Positions 23,393 through 33,855 of a DNA stretch of 64,000 bases are shown piece after piece. The stretch is from Chelonoidis abingdonii (Eukaryota; Chordata; Testudines; Testudinidae). Both the position numbers and the translations under genes were made by a program. The notes under the pieces are model-generated. The model worked only from the letters and a program-made list of their open reading frames with translations, ran no database searches and had not been told where the DNA came from. The stretch covers positions 143,610,526-143,674,525 of the forward strand of contig NC_133773.1 of NCBI RefSeq assembly GCF_003597395.2, written 5' to 3'. Positions within the stretch are counted from its first letter, which is position 1. The number at the start of each line of letters is the position of its first letter.

Positions 23393-24476
23393 GGGTACGT
23401 CTACACTGCACGATTATTTCGAATTAGCTTAAACCGATATTACAAAACAGATCTAATAAAATCGGTTTAGCGCGTCCACAGTGGGATCCCGAAATCGATT
23501 GTTTGCGTCCATGGTCCAAAGCTACCATCGATTTCAGAGCGCGCTGCACTGTGGGTAGCTGTTCCTCAGCTATCCCATAGTTCCACTTCCGTGTTGAGAG
23601 CACAGTGCCCTGATGGGCAGAAACACTGCCCCGGGTGGTGCTGGGTACAGCCTCACCCCTCCTTTTGTGAAGGCAGCAGACAACCCTTTGGCGCCTTTTT
23701 CGGGAGTGCATTGAGCAAACGCCATAGCACAGCAATCTTTCCTTTTTTTTTTCACGTGGTTGGTGGGGAGAAAGAAACTGAGGAGCTGTTCCCTGAACCA
23801 CGCCAGACACTGTGTGTTGAACCTACAGACATTGGGAGCTCAGCAAGAATGCAAATACTTTTCAGAGACTGCGTGTGGACTGTGGGATAGCTGGAGTCCT
23901 CAGTCCCCTCCCTCCCTTCATGAGCGTCCATTTGAGTCTCTGGCTTCCCGTTACGCTTGTCACGCAGCGCTGTGTATCCTGGAGTTTTTTATTCAAACAG
24001 CTTTGGCATTTCGTGTTCTGTAACGGAGCTGGATACAACAGATTTGTCTCCCCATACGCGATCAGACCTAGTATCTCCCGTACGGTCTATGCTGGAGCTC
24101 TTTTTCGATTTCAAACTGCATCGCCAGCCGTGCTGATCAGATCTCCACGCTGAACAAGCAAGGAAATGTAATTCAAAAGTTCGCGGGGCTTTTCCTGTTT
24201 ACCTCCGCTGCATCCGAGTTCAGATTGCTGTCCAGAGCGGTCAGTACTGCCTCTGGGATGCGCCGGAGGCCATAACGTCGATTTCGTCCACATGAACCCT
24301 AATCCTGAGTTATCACTATCGAATTTAGCGCTACTCCTCTCGTTTGGGAGGAGTTCCGAAATCGATTTAAGGAGCCGTTTAACTCGATATTAATGATGAC
24401 GTCGTGTGAACGGATACAGCGTTAAATCGGTATATCGGCCATTAAACCGATTTAAAGTCGCAGTGTAGACCTGGCC
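23393..24476. mobile_element. PIF/Harbinger-like non-autonomous element
   Basis: The left end GGGTACGTCTACACTGC and the complement of the right end GGCCAGGTCTACACTGC are terminal inverted repeats that differ at 4 of 17 bases. TAA flanks both sides (23390-23392, 24477-24479), the 3-bp TSD usual for Harbinger. Subterminal regions are rich in ATCGGTTTA/TAAACCGAT-type words on both sides. The 1.08-kb body has frames up to about 130 codons but none resembles a Harbinger nuclease or a Myb-like protein, so I call it non-autonomous. It is CpG-rich relative to its flanks. Confidence 0.85.
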
Positions 24477-24848
24477 TAACTCTCACAGGAGAGAGGGTCA
24501 GGAACAGCCTTTGCAGAGCAGCAGTGGGAGTGAACAACTGAACTAGTTGAAGATGGAGCTTGCTAAGTTTCTGAACAGGATGATATACCTGGGTTGCCTG
24601 CGATAGCAGGGACTGGACGTGAGGACCCAGGAGGGGCCTCACTGGCCTGTATTCCTAGCAATCTGTTGTTTAATAAAGATGCCCATCACCTTGGTATCTA
24701 AGCATGGAGCAAAATTATGCTAGAAGACAGAAGTTCGGGGAAAAGGGTGGTTTTCCCTGTCACATTTGCTGTTATCCAGAGACTGTGGCCCAGATCTGGA
24801 AATGTATTTAGGTTTATAACTTCTACTGATTTCAATTAGTGCATCCTT

Positions 24849-25033
24849 GTGGGTCCCAGGATAGAAACACAGAGTGGAGGAGATCATCTTTTATTGAACC
24901 AGCTGCTGTTGGTGAGAGAGACAAGTTCTCGAGCTATCCAGACTCCAAAGAAGAGCTCTGTCCAGCTCGAAAGAGTCTCTCTCTTGCCAACAGAAGTTAG
25001 CCCAATAGGTGATCCTCACTTGCCTTCGTCTCA
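24849..25033. mobile_element. Penelope-type fragment, inverted dimer
   Basis: The left half, in minus orientation, shows ATCTTTTATTGAACCAGCTG, TGTTGGTGAGAGAGACAAG and CTCGAGCT. The right half, in plus orientation, shows AAGAAGAGCTCTGTCCAGCT, CGAAAGAGTCTCTCTC, CCAACAGAAGTTAGCCCAAT. The two halves are inverted copies of each other joined head to head. Both hammerhead-like cores have decayed (CCAAAGA in place of CTGAAGA on the plus side; GAGAA in place of GAAA on the minus side). Confidence 0.6.
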
Positions 25034-25239
25034 CTGATTTAAATGGGAGTTTGGAGCCTAAAGTTGGGGCCTGGAAGTCTAGAGGACAATCATGGGAAAC
25101 TCCCATCAGGAGACCGGGCAGAAGCTGAGCAGAAGATGCTGGGTGGTTTGGAATCAGCTCAGCACAGCCTTCCAATTCTGCCTAGCGGGAGGCCAGGACT
25201 AGCGTAACAGGCTGCTGGTGAAGGCTGAGGAGGTGTGCA

Positions 25240-25660
25240 AGTAAATGTGTTTGTGCCCGCAGAGCTGCGGGGGCGGGGAGGAGAAGAGGGGTAATTGTGG
25301 ATCAGAACTGAGGTGCATTGACAGAGCTGTCTAGATCGGGAATGAAGGGGGTTAAGTCCCACGCCACAACTGAGGGGTAGCAGCGAGGTTGTGTGGGGAG
25401 CCCAGGGCTGGAGGACAGGGTGTATTATAGGTCAGAATTGAGAGGATGCTCGTACAGCTGCGCGTGAGCAGCCCGGGAGTGAAATAGGGCAGGGGACCAG
25501 GTTGCAGGCCGAGACCGCAGTGCACTGGCAGAGCTATGCACAGGCAGCCGAGCACTGGAATTGCAGTTCAGGACCCAGATGCACTGGCATTGCAGTGTGC
25601 AGGTTCAGGACTGCATGAGCAGGGCATGCTGGAGGACAGAGTCATACAGTGCTGGTTAAG
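25240..25660 (+). repeat. degenerate tandem-like repeat
   Basis: Related words recur: GTGCATTGACAGAGCTG near 25312, GATGCTCGTACAGCTG near 25445, GTGCACTGGCAGAGCT near 25520 and GATGCACTGGCATTGC near 25567, each preceded by CAGAACTGAG/CAGAATTGAG-like text. Spacing is irregular, so the unit is uncertain. Confidence 0.4.
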
Positions 25661-26139
25661 GCCTCCTGGCGGGAACAGCCATGTGCCACAAGTCAGCACA
25701 TATTGGAAGAGTGACAGGGCTGGAGGAGCTGCAGACACGCACCCCTCTCAGCTGAGTTACAGGAGATGCCCCCAACAAAGGACCTATTACACCTGCCTGC
25801 TGACTTGTTACTCTGGCTGCAGAGGCTGGTTATCAGGCACTGGCCCTCACACCTGGTGACCCCGTAACACCATGCAGGGAAATAAGCAAAAAGGGGCAGC
25901 GGACAGCAGAGGAGAAAGGGGAGACCAACAAAGCAATGCACCCCCTTTCAGAAGCCCTCCAAACCGGCCAGCTGAGTGCAGTTTCCTTAACATTTGAGGT
26001 GCCAGGCAGGCTTTTTCCCCATCCCTCAGGGTGTCAGGTCTTGGGGGCTCTGATAATGCAGCAATAGGAGCCATGTACCTTAACAGAATTCACATCTCAT
26101 TTTGTTAAGCAGAGTGCTTAGATAAGAAGGAAGCTGGAA

Positions 26140-26270
26140 CTTATGACTCCTTGGTTCTATTTTTGCTCAGCTTGACTGTCTCACCATGGGTAACATGCGT
26201 TAACCTCCCACAGGCCTCAGTTTCCCCATTTGTAAACGAGGGTTAATACCTCACAAGCAGCAGGTGCAAG
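26140..26270 (+). mobile_element. MIR-type SINE fragment
   Basis: CTCCTTGGTTCTATTTTTGC, then ACAGGCCTCAGTTTCCCCAT and TTGTAAACGAGGGTTAATAC, follow the MIR order. Confidence 0.6.
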
Positions 26271-27059
26271 CTTAACTAATTAGTGGTCCCTTAATGAAAA
26301 ACTGAAAGATCATCTGGCCCCCAGGATTTATTATATTGTAGCAAATCATTGGCCATCTACGACATCACTGTTTGGTAACTATAGCTATCCATAGCAACAG
26401 CATAGATAAAACTCAGACCCTGCTGCTCTGAAAGCTTAGGCACCCCTAGCACCTGAGCCAACAGAGAATCGCTTGCGGCTGTAAAGAGCTTGTGACACAC
26501 AGTTAAGCAGTTCCAATTTCATTCAGCAGAGAGCAGCAGCTCACACATACACCCTGACAAAAACAAGAACCTAAAATTATGCTGGACTCACCTGGGAGTG
26601 AACTCTGAGTTATCTAACAAGGGGAGGTCAGTTAATATCCCTGGTGGTGGGAGACTCCAGGGAAAGGGAGAGTCCTCGCTGGCTCCAGAAGGAATCTGCT
26701 ACTTATCCAGGCCCACCAGCTCCAACCAGCAGTAAATTCACTTTACAGGAAACTCAATGCAATTCACAAATACGCTCTGGAAATGAGGGGAGGAATGCAG
26801 AAGCCACCAACTTCCTCACTGGGAAAAAGAAACCAATGACATGATGAAAAGGTGATTGGGGGTGGATCCAGAGTTTGGTGCGTCCCCAGCCAGCTAGGGA
26901 GTTTCTCTGATGGTAACACCATCCATGTACACAGCACAGTGATTGGCTTCCTTGCCTAGTGAGTCTCCTTCCCTGGGAGGGGTAGGGTACTTGTAATCCT
27001 CTCTCCTGCCTTCTTGGGAAAAGGCTCCTAGGCAAAGGTATAGGTTCTTTTTCCCCCCA
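26271..27059. other. no recognisable feature
   Basis: No named repeat, exon or RNA gene recognised. Confidence 0.35.
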
Positions 27060-27270
27060 TCCAGTATAAGAAGGGTCAGAGCAATGGTCCATGTAGCCCA
27101 GAATCCTGTTTTCTGACAGTGGCCAATGTCAGATACTTCAAAGGCAATGAACAGAAAAGGGCCATTTATTGGGTGATCCATCCCTTGTCCAGTCCCAGCT
27201 TTCCAGCAATCAGAGGTTAGGGACACTCAGAGCATACGGCTGCATCCCTGACCATCTTGGCTAATATGAG
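27060..27270 (-). mobile_element. CR1 3'-end fragment
   Basis: The complement of a CR1 tail is visible: CAATGGTCCATGTAGCCCAG, TTTCTGACAGTGGCCAATGT. Old and truncated. Confidence 0.6.
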
Positions 27271-27271
27271 G

Positions 27272-27595
27272 ACTGGTGTCAGAGAGCTGGATGTGAGCAA
27301 GCAGGACTAGTGGCGAGAGCAGGAGTCAGTCACCAGAAATCAGAACCAAGGGTCAAAACCAGAGCCAAGGGTCAGAGCTGAGTTACCTAGAGTGAGGCAG
27401 GACTGCACTAACACAGGCACAGGAATGATCACAGCAACAGTTTTGAGGAGACAGGGAATGGCTTTTACAGTGCTCAAGAGCAGGCCTGCTGACCCTGCCC
27501 ACCAATCAGGCGGCGTAGCCAATCAAGCCAGCTGCTATCCCTGTTAGACCATCCAGAGCCTGGATCAGCTGCTGGCCCTGATTCCTAACAGCCAG
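27272..27595. repeat. unnamed interspersed repeat R2
   Basis: It shares words with 62560-62960: AACCAAGGGTCAAAACCAGA, GCCAAGGGTCAGAGC, CAGGCCTGCTGACCCTGC, and GCTGCTGGCCCTGATTCCTA near the end (CTGCAGGCCCTGATCCCTGA in the other copy). The end CCTAACA might be an LTR end, but no partner start was found. Confidence 0.45.
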
Positions 27596-27855
27596 AGAGT
27601 AAATGGCCAAGTACCACACAATGCTATTCACGAGATCTGACAAGGACAGGACATGGGGTGGGGGATGAGGTGAGTTTTCCATACTGCTCACCAAATGTGC
27701 CTGGACATAGCCTCTCACCTGCTGCCATATTAGCTGGATAGAGGCCCCATTGATTGGTACTGTACAAATACAGAGCAAGAGGCAATCCTTGCCCTGAAGA
27801 GACAAAGCATCAGGAGGTGCCGGTTGTTACAAACGAGCTGCTGTGTAATTTCTGT

Positions 27856-27960
27856 AAAAGCAGCAGAGAATCCTGTGGCACCTTATAGACTAACAGACGT
27901 TTCGGATCATGAGCTTTCATGGATGAATACCCACTTCGTCAGATGAATGTAGTGGAAATT
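27856..27960 (-). mobile_element. Penelope-type short element with 14-bp TSD
   Basis: A 105-bp unit is bounded by perfect copies of TGTGTAATTTCTGT at 27842-27855 and 27961-27974. On the minus strand it starts with sequence leading into CTGACGAAGTGGG, continues through GCTCATGATCCG, GTTAGTCTATAAGGTGCCAC, and stops at CTGCTGCTTTT, short of the ACAGATCCAGACTAACAC end kept by the copies at 33716 and 47587. It carries the best hammerhead-like core of this subfamily. Confidence 0.75.
27910..27942 (-). ncRNA. hammerhead-ribozyme-like motif with intact core
   Basis: On the minus strand CTGACGA (complement of 27936-27942) is followed by a stem II hairpin GTGGGT-ATTC-ATCCAT, which pairs fully if G-U wobbles count. 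GAAA follows (complement of 27915-27918), then AGC-TCAT-GAT-C as a minimal stem III with one mismatch and C at the cleavage position. Core boxes agree with the hammerhead consensus. Cleavage is not shown. Confidence 0.5.
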
Positions 27961-28369
27961 TGTGTAATTTCTGTGCACATTCTGTGAGCACTTCAGCTCT
28001 GAATGCACCTGAGATCCAAACTTCACCTATCCCCAAATCCACTGTGTCCAGAGGCAGTGTTTTGCTTTGAGCCCATCTCTATCTGAAAACCGTATTCTGG
28101 AAATTTCTCATCCGGGGTTGGTGGCTGGTTGAACACGGCGGTTTGGCACATTTCCTTAGGCTGGCTAGCTAGCTAGCAGCCATGTCTGGGGCTGTACGAC
28201 TGTTACATTTCTGTGCTAGTCCTTCGGGGATGCATTTGAAATCTTTTGTCCATCCTCCAAACACTCAGGACACTTTGTGGATGAATCTGACAGCAGAAAA
28301 GATCAAAGAGGGACATATTCCAAAATGGAGCAAAGGGGAGATGAGGAACCAGGCTCCAAAGAGGCAGCA

Positions 28370-28495
28370 TGCCTAGCAGGCAGGACACTGGACTACGCCT
28401 CAACAGACCTGTCTGCCACTGGCCTGCTGTGTGAGCATGAGTGAGTCACTTTCCCATTCTGTGCCTCAGTTTCCCCTCACACTCTTTATCGAACT
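28370..28495 (+). mobile_element. MIR-type SINE
   Basis: CTAGCAGGCAGGACACTGGA, GTGAGTCACTTTCCCATTCT and GTGCCTCAGTTTCCCCTC give the MIR order from tRNA-like part into core. Confidence 0.65.
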
Positions 28496-28565
28496 GTCCA
28501 TCTGTGACAGCTACTATCTTAGGCCACTCTGTGAACTGAGCTGGGGAACTTCTAGAGCTAATGAT

Positions 28566-28897
28566 GTTCTTCTTCACACAGCGAACAGTCAACCTGTGGA
28601 ACTTCTTGCCTGAGGAGGTTGTGAAGGCTAGGACTGTAACAGGGTTTAAAAGAGAACTAAATAAAGTAATGGAGGTTAAGTCCATTAATGGCTGTTAGCC
28701 AGGCTGGGTAAGGAATGGTGTCCCTAGCCTCTGTTTGTCAGAGGGTGGAGATGGATGTCAGGAGAGAGATCACTTGATCATTGCCTATTAGCTTCACTCC
28801 CTCTGGGGCACCTAGTATTGGGCACTGTCAGTGGACAGGATACTGGATTGGATGGACCTTTGGTGTGACCCAGTCTGGCCGTTCTTATGTTCTTATG
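28566..28897 (+). mobile_element. CR1 LINE 3' end
   Basis: TTCTTCTTCACACAGCGAAC, GGGTTTAAAAGAGAACTAAA and the tail TCTGGCCGTTCTTATGTTCT mark the 3' end of the GTTCTTATG-tail CR1 subfamily. It holds no coding capacity beyond the last codons. Confidence 0.8.
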
Positions 28898-30199
28898 TAA
28901 GTCACCACTAAAGAGCCAAGCTCCATGGCTGTGAGCTGTAGCCAACTCACACTCGCTATGGCTTTGGCACACACAACAATACACACTGGCCAGCAAGTCA
29001 CACATGCTGTACCCATCCTGTGGATACACAGCACTTGGTTCTCCAGGGTTGTCAACCCAGCATCTTTCAGCAGCACTAAATTCCCTTCAAATAAACAGAC
29101 AGGGATTTTAGAAAGGAGCAAGCCCTTATCTTGCCACACTTTGAAAGGCAGCATTGTTGTGCCGTGTGGTTTCATTCCCCCCTGGGGTGAAATTCTGCAA
29201 AGCAGGGCTTATTTTCCAAAGTGAACTGCTATGCATTCTGGGCGTCTCCCCCAGCCTGGGCCCACCTCTGGATCCAGCCAGTTGAACAGGCATCACCACT
29301 CACCTATTTTGCCGAGTGGACAGACCCTCGCTCTGCACTGCTGCGGTTTTTGGACCGACTCCCTACCCCTCTGTCTCCGCTGGACGATTAGGAACAGGCC
29401 TGCAGAAGTGAGCTGCTCTTCTCAGAGCACTTCAGAGCCTCTGCCAATCCCCAGTGATCCCATGACCCGGAGGTAACATCCAGGCTAAACTGTTTTTAAG
29501 ACAAGCAGAAGGAAATACTTAGGTGTAAAGTTACTTGGCAAAAGCCAACCCGTTTCCCTTTTGACAGGGGCAAAATAAATACGATAATCACCTGAAAAAT
29601 GCAGCCACCCACTTAGAGAAAAGAGGGCAGCATTTTCCCTTCAGATGCAGCTCTGTGAACCTGGCAATTGGAGAGGTAGCAGAGTTCTAAACTCGCTCAT
29701 GGCACAATGAACAGGAGGAGAAGGTGGTAGAGGACCCAGTTCCATGTGGCTTCCTCCACACTCGGCTCCCAACAAGGACCTGCTTTGTTTGAGTATAACT
29801 GGATTCTCTCCAAGGGCTAGGTTGAAGGGATGTGCAAAGGGCTGGCAACCCAAGGAAAGGGGCAGGGCCACTGCTCAGTCTCTCTCTGCCTTGTCCTGGA
29901 GGCTCCCTTTGAGGGAGGTTTTGGGAAACTCTCGGTAGTTTCTTCACAAACGCAGGTAATGGGCAAAGCAGAAGAGGCCTATTCCAGTGGGATGAGCTGT
30001 CTGGGTGGTGCAGGGTGACGGGTACCCCTCTTGGAGAGGAGCTAGCAAACGGGGCAGTTTTGCGAGGGAATGCAAGAGGCAGATACACCTAATAAATATT
30101 CTCTAAACTTAGGCCAATAACCCCCTACACACACATACGCTCAACCCCCCTCTCTCCCCAAAAACAAATTAACCAAAAAAAAGCTTTGCATAAGTAAAA
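28898..30199. other. no recognised gene or repeat
   Basis: Several overlapping frames (for example 29687-30088 minus) lack recognisable domains. No named repeat is seen. Confidence 0.35.
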
Positions 30200-30204
30200 G
30201 TAAT

Positions 30205-30905
30205 GCCAGCGGAAGTCGAGCAGAGGGGCGAGGGCTAGCCAGTTTACTGCACCGAATGCGGCCTGTATGGTTGCCTGCCTTGTTGGCAGGTGGCAAACGT
30301 GTACATTTGGTGCAAGCAACCCATAGCCCGTAAAGACCAACTCTGGGGTCTGAAGACCAGTGTGGCTGAACTGGAGAAGCAAAGGGAGATAGAGCTGCAC
30401 AGAGGAGACTTTCAGGGACACAGCAGAGCGGCCCCTCCCCCAGTCTGACATCCGCTGGGCTGTGGAGGAGGAGGACAGTCTCGGGGAAGCAGAACATCAA
30501 GCTGGAACAGAAGGAAATGATCCCATAGTTGGGACCTTCCTTGCAGATGACATCATTGTGTCCTTGCACTGAGGGAGGGGGAGGGGACCCCAGTTATTAG
30601 GAAGAGACAGGTAATAGTCATGGGGAATTCAAATTGCCTGCAGGGTGCAAAGGTTGTGGACATCTCAAGGCATCTAAACAGACTTGTGTGCAGTGCTGAA
30701 GAGGAGCTGGTTGTCATGGTACATGTAGGTACCAATGACCTAGGGAGAGGTAGAAGAGAGGTTCTGAAGGCCAAATTTAGGCTTTTAGGTAAGAGATTAA
30801 AGTCCAGGACCTCCAGGGTAGCAGTCAGTGAGATGCTTCCAGTTCTACGTGCAAGACTAGCAGAACTGCACAGTCTAACTGCATGGATGAGGTTGAGAAA
30901 GTGAG
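30205..30905 (+). pseudogene. CR1 ORF1 relic with esterase (SGNH) motif
   Basis: A cysteine-containing start (CTECGLYGCLPCW, from about 30248) is followed by a likely coiled-coil segment (LKTSVAELEKQREIELH). Farther on, an open frame from 30620 contains VVMVHVGTNDLGRG (HVGTND at 30722-30739), the GTND block of the SGNH-type esterase in CR1 ORF1 proteins. In the family ORF1 is an RNA-binding and esterase protein. Here frameshifts split the two parts. It lies directly upstream of ORF2 endonuclease sequence. Confidence 0.7.
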
Positions 30906-31821
30906 ATTTAGGTTTATTAGGAACTGGGGGGGCCTTTTGGGAAAGGGGAACCCTACATAGGAAGGATGGGCTCCACTGAAGACAAAAGGGAACCAGCTTG
31001 CTGGCATGTAAAATTAAAAATCTTATAGAGGAGTTTTTAAATTAAGGGATGGAGCAAAGCCAAGAGGATTTGTTAAAAGGGACACTCTTTATCTTAGTAA
31101 AGAGGGGAGCATAGAAGTGAATAAAGTACAGATAGGAACTAAAGAGAAACAGTCAAATGAAAAAGAGTCCCATTCAATTACATCACATGAAGGCAGACAA
31201 CTAAATATTGGCAAATTTTGTGTGTGTTTGTATGCAAGTGCTAGAAGTCTAAATACTAAGATGGTTGAATTTGAGTTCCTGATATTAAATGAGGATATGG
31301 ATATAACGGGCAACACAGAAACTTGATGGAATGACGATAATCAATGGGACACAGTAATACCAGGGTATAAAATATATCGGAAGGACAGAGTAGGTCGTGC
31401 TGGTGGGGGAGTAGCACTGTATGTGAAAGAAAGTGTAGAGTCAAATATAGTAATCATCTGAACTCAACCAAAGTGTACTATGGAATCTCTATGGATAGAA
31501 ATTCCAAGCTGGAACAATAAGAGCGTAACGGTAGGGAAATACTACCGATCATCTGACCAGGATGGTGACCGTGATTGTGAAATGCTCAGAAAGATTAGAG
31601 AGGCAGCTAAAAGAGAAAACCGAATAATAATGAGGGATTTCAACTATCCCCATAGTGACTGGGAACATGTCACCTCAGGACAGGATGCAGCAATCGAATT
31701 TCTAGACACCATTAATGACTGCTCCTTGGAGCAGCTAGTCCTGAAACCCACAAGGGGAGAGCAATTCCTGATTTAGTCCTAAGTGGAGCACACGATCAGC
31801 TTCAAGGGGTGACCTATGGGA
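30906..31821 (+). pseudogene. CR1 ORF2 N-terminus: APE-type endonuclease relic
   Basis: The frame from 31117 reads SARSLNTKMVEFEFL, ITGNTET and a stop, then (shifted) DRVGRAGGGVALYV. The frame from 31480 has MESLWIEIPSWNN, KYYRSSDQDGD and IIMRDFNYPHSDW (31630 on), where the family has GDFN: the glycine is now arginine. It stops at 31776. This domain nicks target DNA for CR1 retrotransposition. It is dead through stops and the changed motif. The element continues at 32004 beyond an inserted hAT fragment. Confidence 0.75.
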
Positions 31822-32003
31822 AGCAGTGTGGGCCAAGGGATGTGCTGCCCGTGGCTTCCTGCCACCCCCATTGGCCTGAGACAGTGAACCACGGCCAGCG
31901 GGAGCTGTGATAGGCCGAACCTGCTGACGTGGCAGGTAAACAAACTTGCTCGGCCCCCCAGGGTACTTACCCTGGTGAGCTACATGCCAGAGGTTGCTGA
32001 CTC
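31822..32003. mobile_element. hAT-type MITE fragment inside CR1
   Basis: The GC-rich sequence CACCCCCATTGGCCTGAGAC, ACGTGGCAGGTAAACAAAC, and the end CCAGAGGTTGCTGACTCCTG match one end of hAT MITEs of the 14846 and 34882 type. The left TIR is missing, so it is truncated. CR1 coding sequence resumes right after it, which marks it as an insertion. Confidence 0.6.
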
Positions 32004-32372
32004 CTGATATAGCTGAACCGCTTAGTAATCAGAACCATAATATAATTAAATTTTAACATCTGTGTAGGGGGGGAAATACCAAAGAAACCCACCATAGTAG
32101 CTTTTCAAACAAAACTGAGGAAGCTAGTTCATCGGAAATTATAAGGAACAGTCACAAGAGTGAAATGCTGTAAGCTGCATGGAAACTATTTTAAAATACG
32201 ATCATAGAGGCTCAAACTAAATGCATATTCCAAGTTAAAAAAAAATAGTCAGAGGACCAAAAAAATGCAACCGTGGCTAAACAGCAGAGTAAAAGAGTGA
32301 CTGAACAGAACAAGACAGGGTACTGGGCTAGATGGACCATTGGTCTGATCCAGTATGGCCGTTCTGGTATGT
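32004..32372 (+). mobile_element. CR1 continuation, joined to CR1 3' tail
   Basis: After the MITE the CR1 ORF2 linker resumes (TAGTAATCAGAACCATAATA reads SNQNHN), runs to AAACAGCAGAGTAAAAGAG, and then jumps to the CR1 3' end GGTACTGGGCTAGATGGACC, ATGGCCGTTCTGG. The whole reverse transcriptase is missing, so this is an internal deletion or a second insertion. Confidence 0.65.
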
Positions 32373-33055
32373 TACTGGTTTGTCTGACAACCTCCATCTT
32401 GGTAGACATAACAGGGATTGAAGCAGGTACTTCTAGAGCTAAAACCCTGAGTCACAAGTGGCCTGGCTGGGTCACTAACAGACCACATTCTTGCCTGACA
32501 AGACTCAATGAGGCACAGCTAGAACACATTGACCAGTGGTTACATAAACATTTTAGGTTCAAACCCTGGTATGCCTGGAAATGACTAAGCGCCTGATTTC
32601 ACTCCTTCCCAGGAGGTTCCATACCCTCATTGTCCAAGCAGCCCGTGGGGTGAGTTAGGCCTGGGTACAAGGGGAAGGAGATTCAGCTCCCATGGAAGGT
32701 GGGAAGTAGGGTCAGACGTGCATCAAGGAAACAAGCAGCATCTAATTGGTGAATAATAAATCTATCCCTCTATTGGGTGCGTCACCTATCCTGCTCTGAG
32801 CCTGATCCATCATGGGCATGAGTGCATAACAGCCTTCAGCTATGGAGCCTGGTGCCTTTGTTCAAGCAGATGCTTTCAGTGCCTGCTTTGATCCCTGATG
32901 GAAGAAGTCACACAACTTCTTTTGCTAAATATCCTCACTCCTGAAATATCCTCATGCCCAGGGGTGGTGGTAATAACAGTCTTGACAGGCCAGTTGAAAT
33001 AAGATCTGGTTGTGCATGGCCTTTATGCAGGTCAGGTGCATAATACAGGACACAA
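32373..33055. other. no recognisable feature
   Basis: The first 200 bases resemble an old SINE by texture only (CTAAAACCCTGAGTCACAAG). No assignment made. Confidence 0.35.
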
Positions 33056-33240
33056 GAATGTCAGGGTTGGAAGGTACCTTAGAAGATCATCTAGCCCAGC
33101 CCCCTGCTCAAAGCAAATTCCCAACAGCTTTTGTTGTTTTTTTTTAAACCTCCGTTTCCTAAATGGCCCCCTCAAGGATTGAGCTCACAATCCTGGGTTT
33201 AACAGGCCAATGCTCAAACCGCTGAGCTATTCCTCCCCCA
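33056..33240 (-). mobile_element. Cry-type tRNA-derived SINE
   Basis: On the minus strand it begins TGGGGGAGGAATAGCTCAGC (box A GAGCTAT complement at the right edge), has box-B-like GGGTTTAACAGGCC and TTGTGAGCTCAATCCTTGAG, and ends in the CR1-like tail (complement CAGGGTTGGAAGGTACC). This is the tortoise polIII SINE layout, in which a tRNA head is joined to a CR1 tail for mobilisation by CR1 reverse transcriptase. A T-run sits in the middle. Confidence 0.8.
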
Positions 33241-33709
33241 GGGCAGTGTGGCTGGTAGAGACTTTGCAGGCTGTGAAATCTGTGGCTCTATGTAAGCAGG
33301 GTCTGAATGAGCTCTCCTCTGACATCTAGTGCTGAGCTGGGGTAAAAGACATCAGGAGCAGACTGTATTTATGTAGACACGCCTACTCTGCCTTAGGTGT
33401 GCAGCTGATGGAGCTGCTTTACCAAAATGATCAATTTGGCTGGTTTGGGGTGATAAATCACTCTAGTGTTGTTAACCTTATTGTACAAATAAAGGACAGC
33501 AGAACTGTGCTTAGCATACCCTGATTGAGGGGGTCACCATAAGCTGAATATTCCTTGCTAAGCAGTAGGGATGCCAAACCCCAGTTGAGATGAGAGTGGG
33601 TGGGGGTTTTTTCCCCCCAAAGAGTATTGGATATACCTGTTCTTGTTAGCTGTTGATGGCAGGGCTGATTAGACTCACTTGAGAGTCTTTGATGTTTAAA
33701 GTGATATCT
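33241..33709. other. no recognisable feature
   Basis: No named repeat, exon or RNA gene recognised. Confidence 0.35.
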
Positions 33710-33715
33710 GGAGCT

Positions 33716-33849
33716 TGTATCAGAGGGGTAGCTGTGTTAGTCTGGATCTGTAAAAAGCAGCAAAGAGTCCTGTGGCACCTTATAGACTAACACACATATT
33801 GGAGCATGAGCTTTTATGAGTGAATACCCACTTCGTTGGCGTCACTGAA
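33716..33849 (-). mobile_element. Penelope-type short element
   Basis: In plus-strand reading: GTATCAGAGGGGTAGCTGTG, TTAGTCTGGATCTGTAAA, GTCCTGTGGCACCTTATAGA, GAGCATGAGCTTTTATGAG, ATACCCACTTCG. The word GGAGCT occurs on both flanks (33710-33715, 33850-33855) and may be a short TSD. The hammerhead-like core is decayed: the CTGACGA box reads CCAACGA and GAAA reads AAAA on the minus strand. Confidence 0.7.
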
Positions 33850-33855
33850 GGAGCT

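Noticed and set aside
23424..23810. 128-codon frame inside the Harbinger-like element
   Set aside because: No similarity to Harbinger nuclease or Myb-like protein that I can see; likely chance in a CpG-rich element.
31780..32010. Full hAT MITE with TSD inside CR1
   Set aside because: Only one end matches the family; no 8-bp duplication could be found at the left edge.
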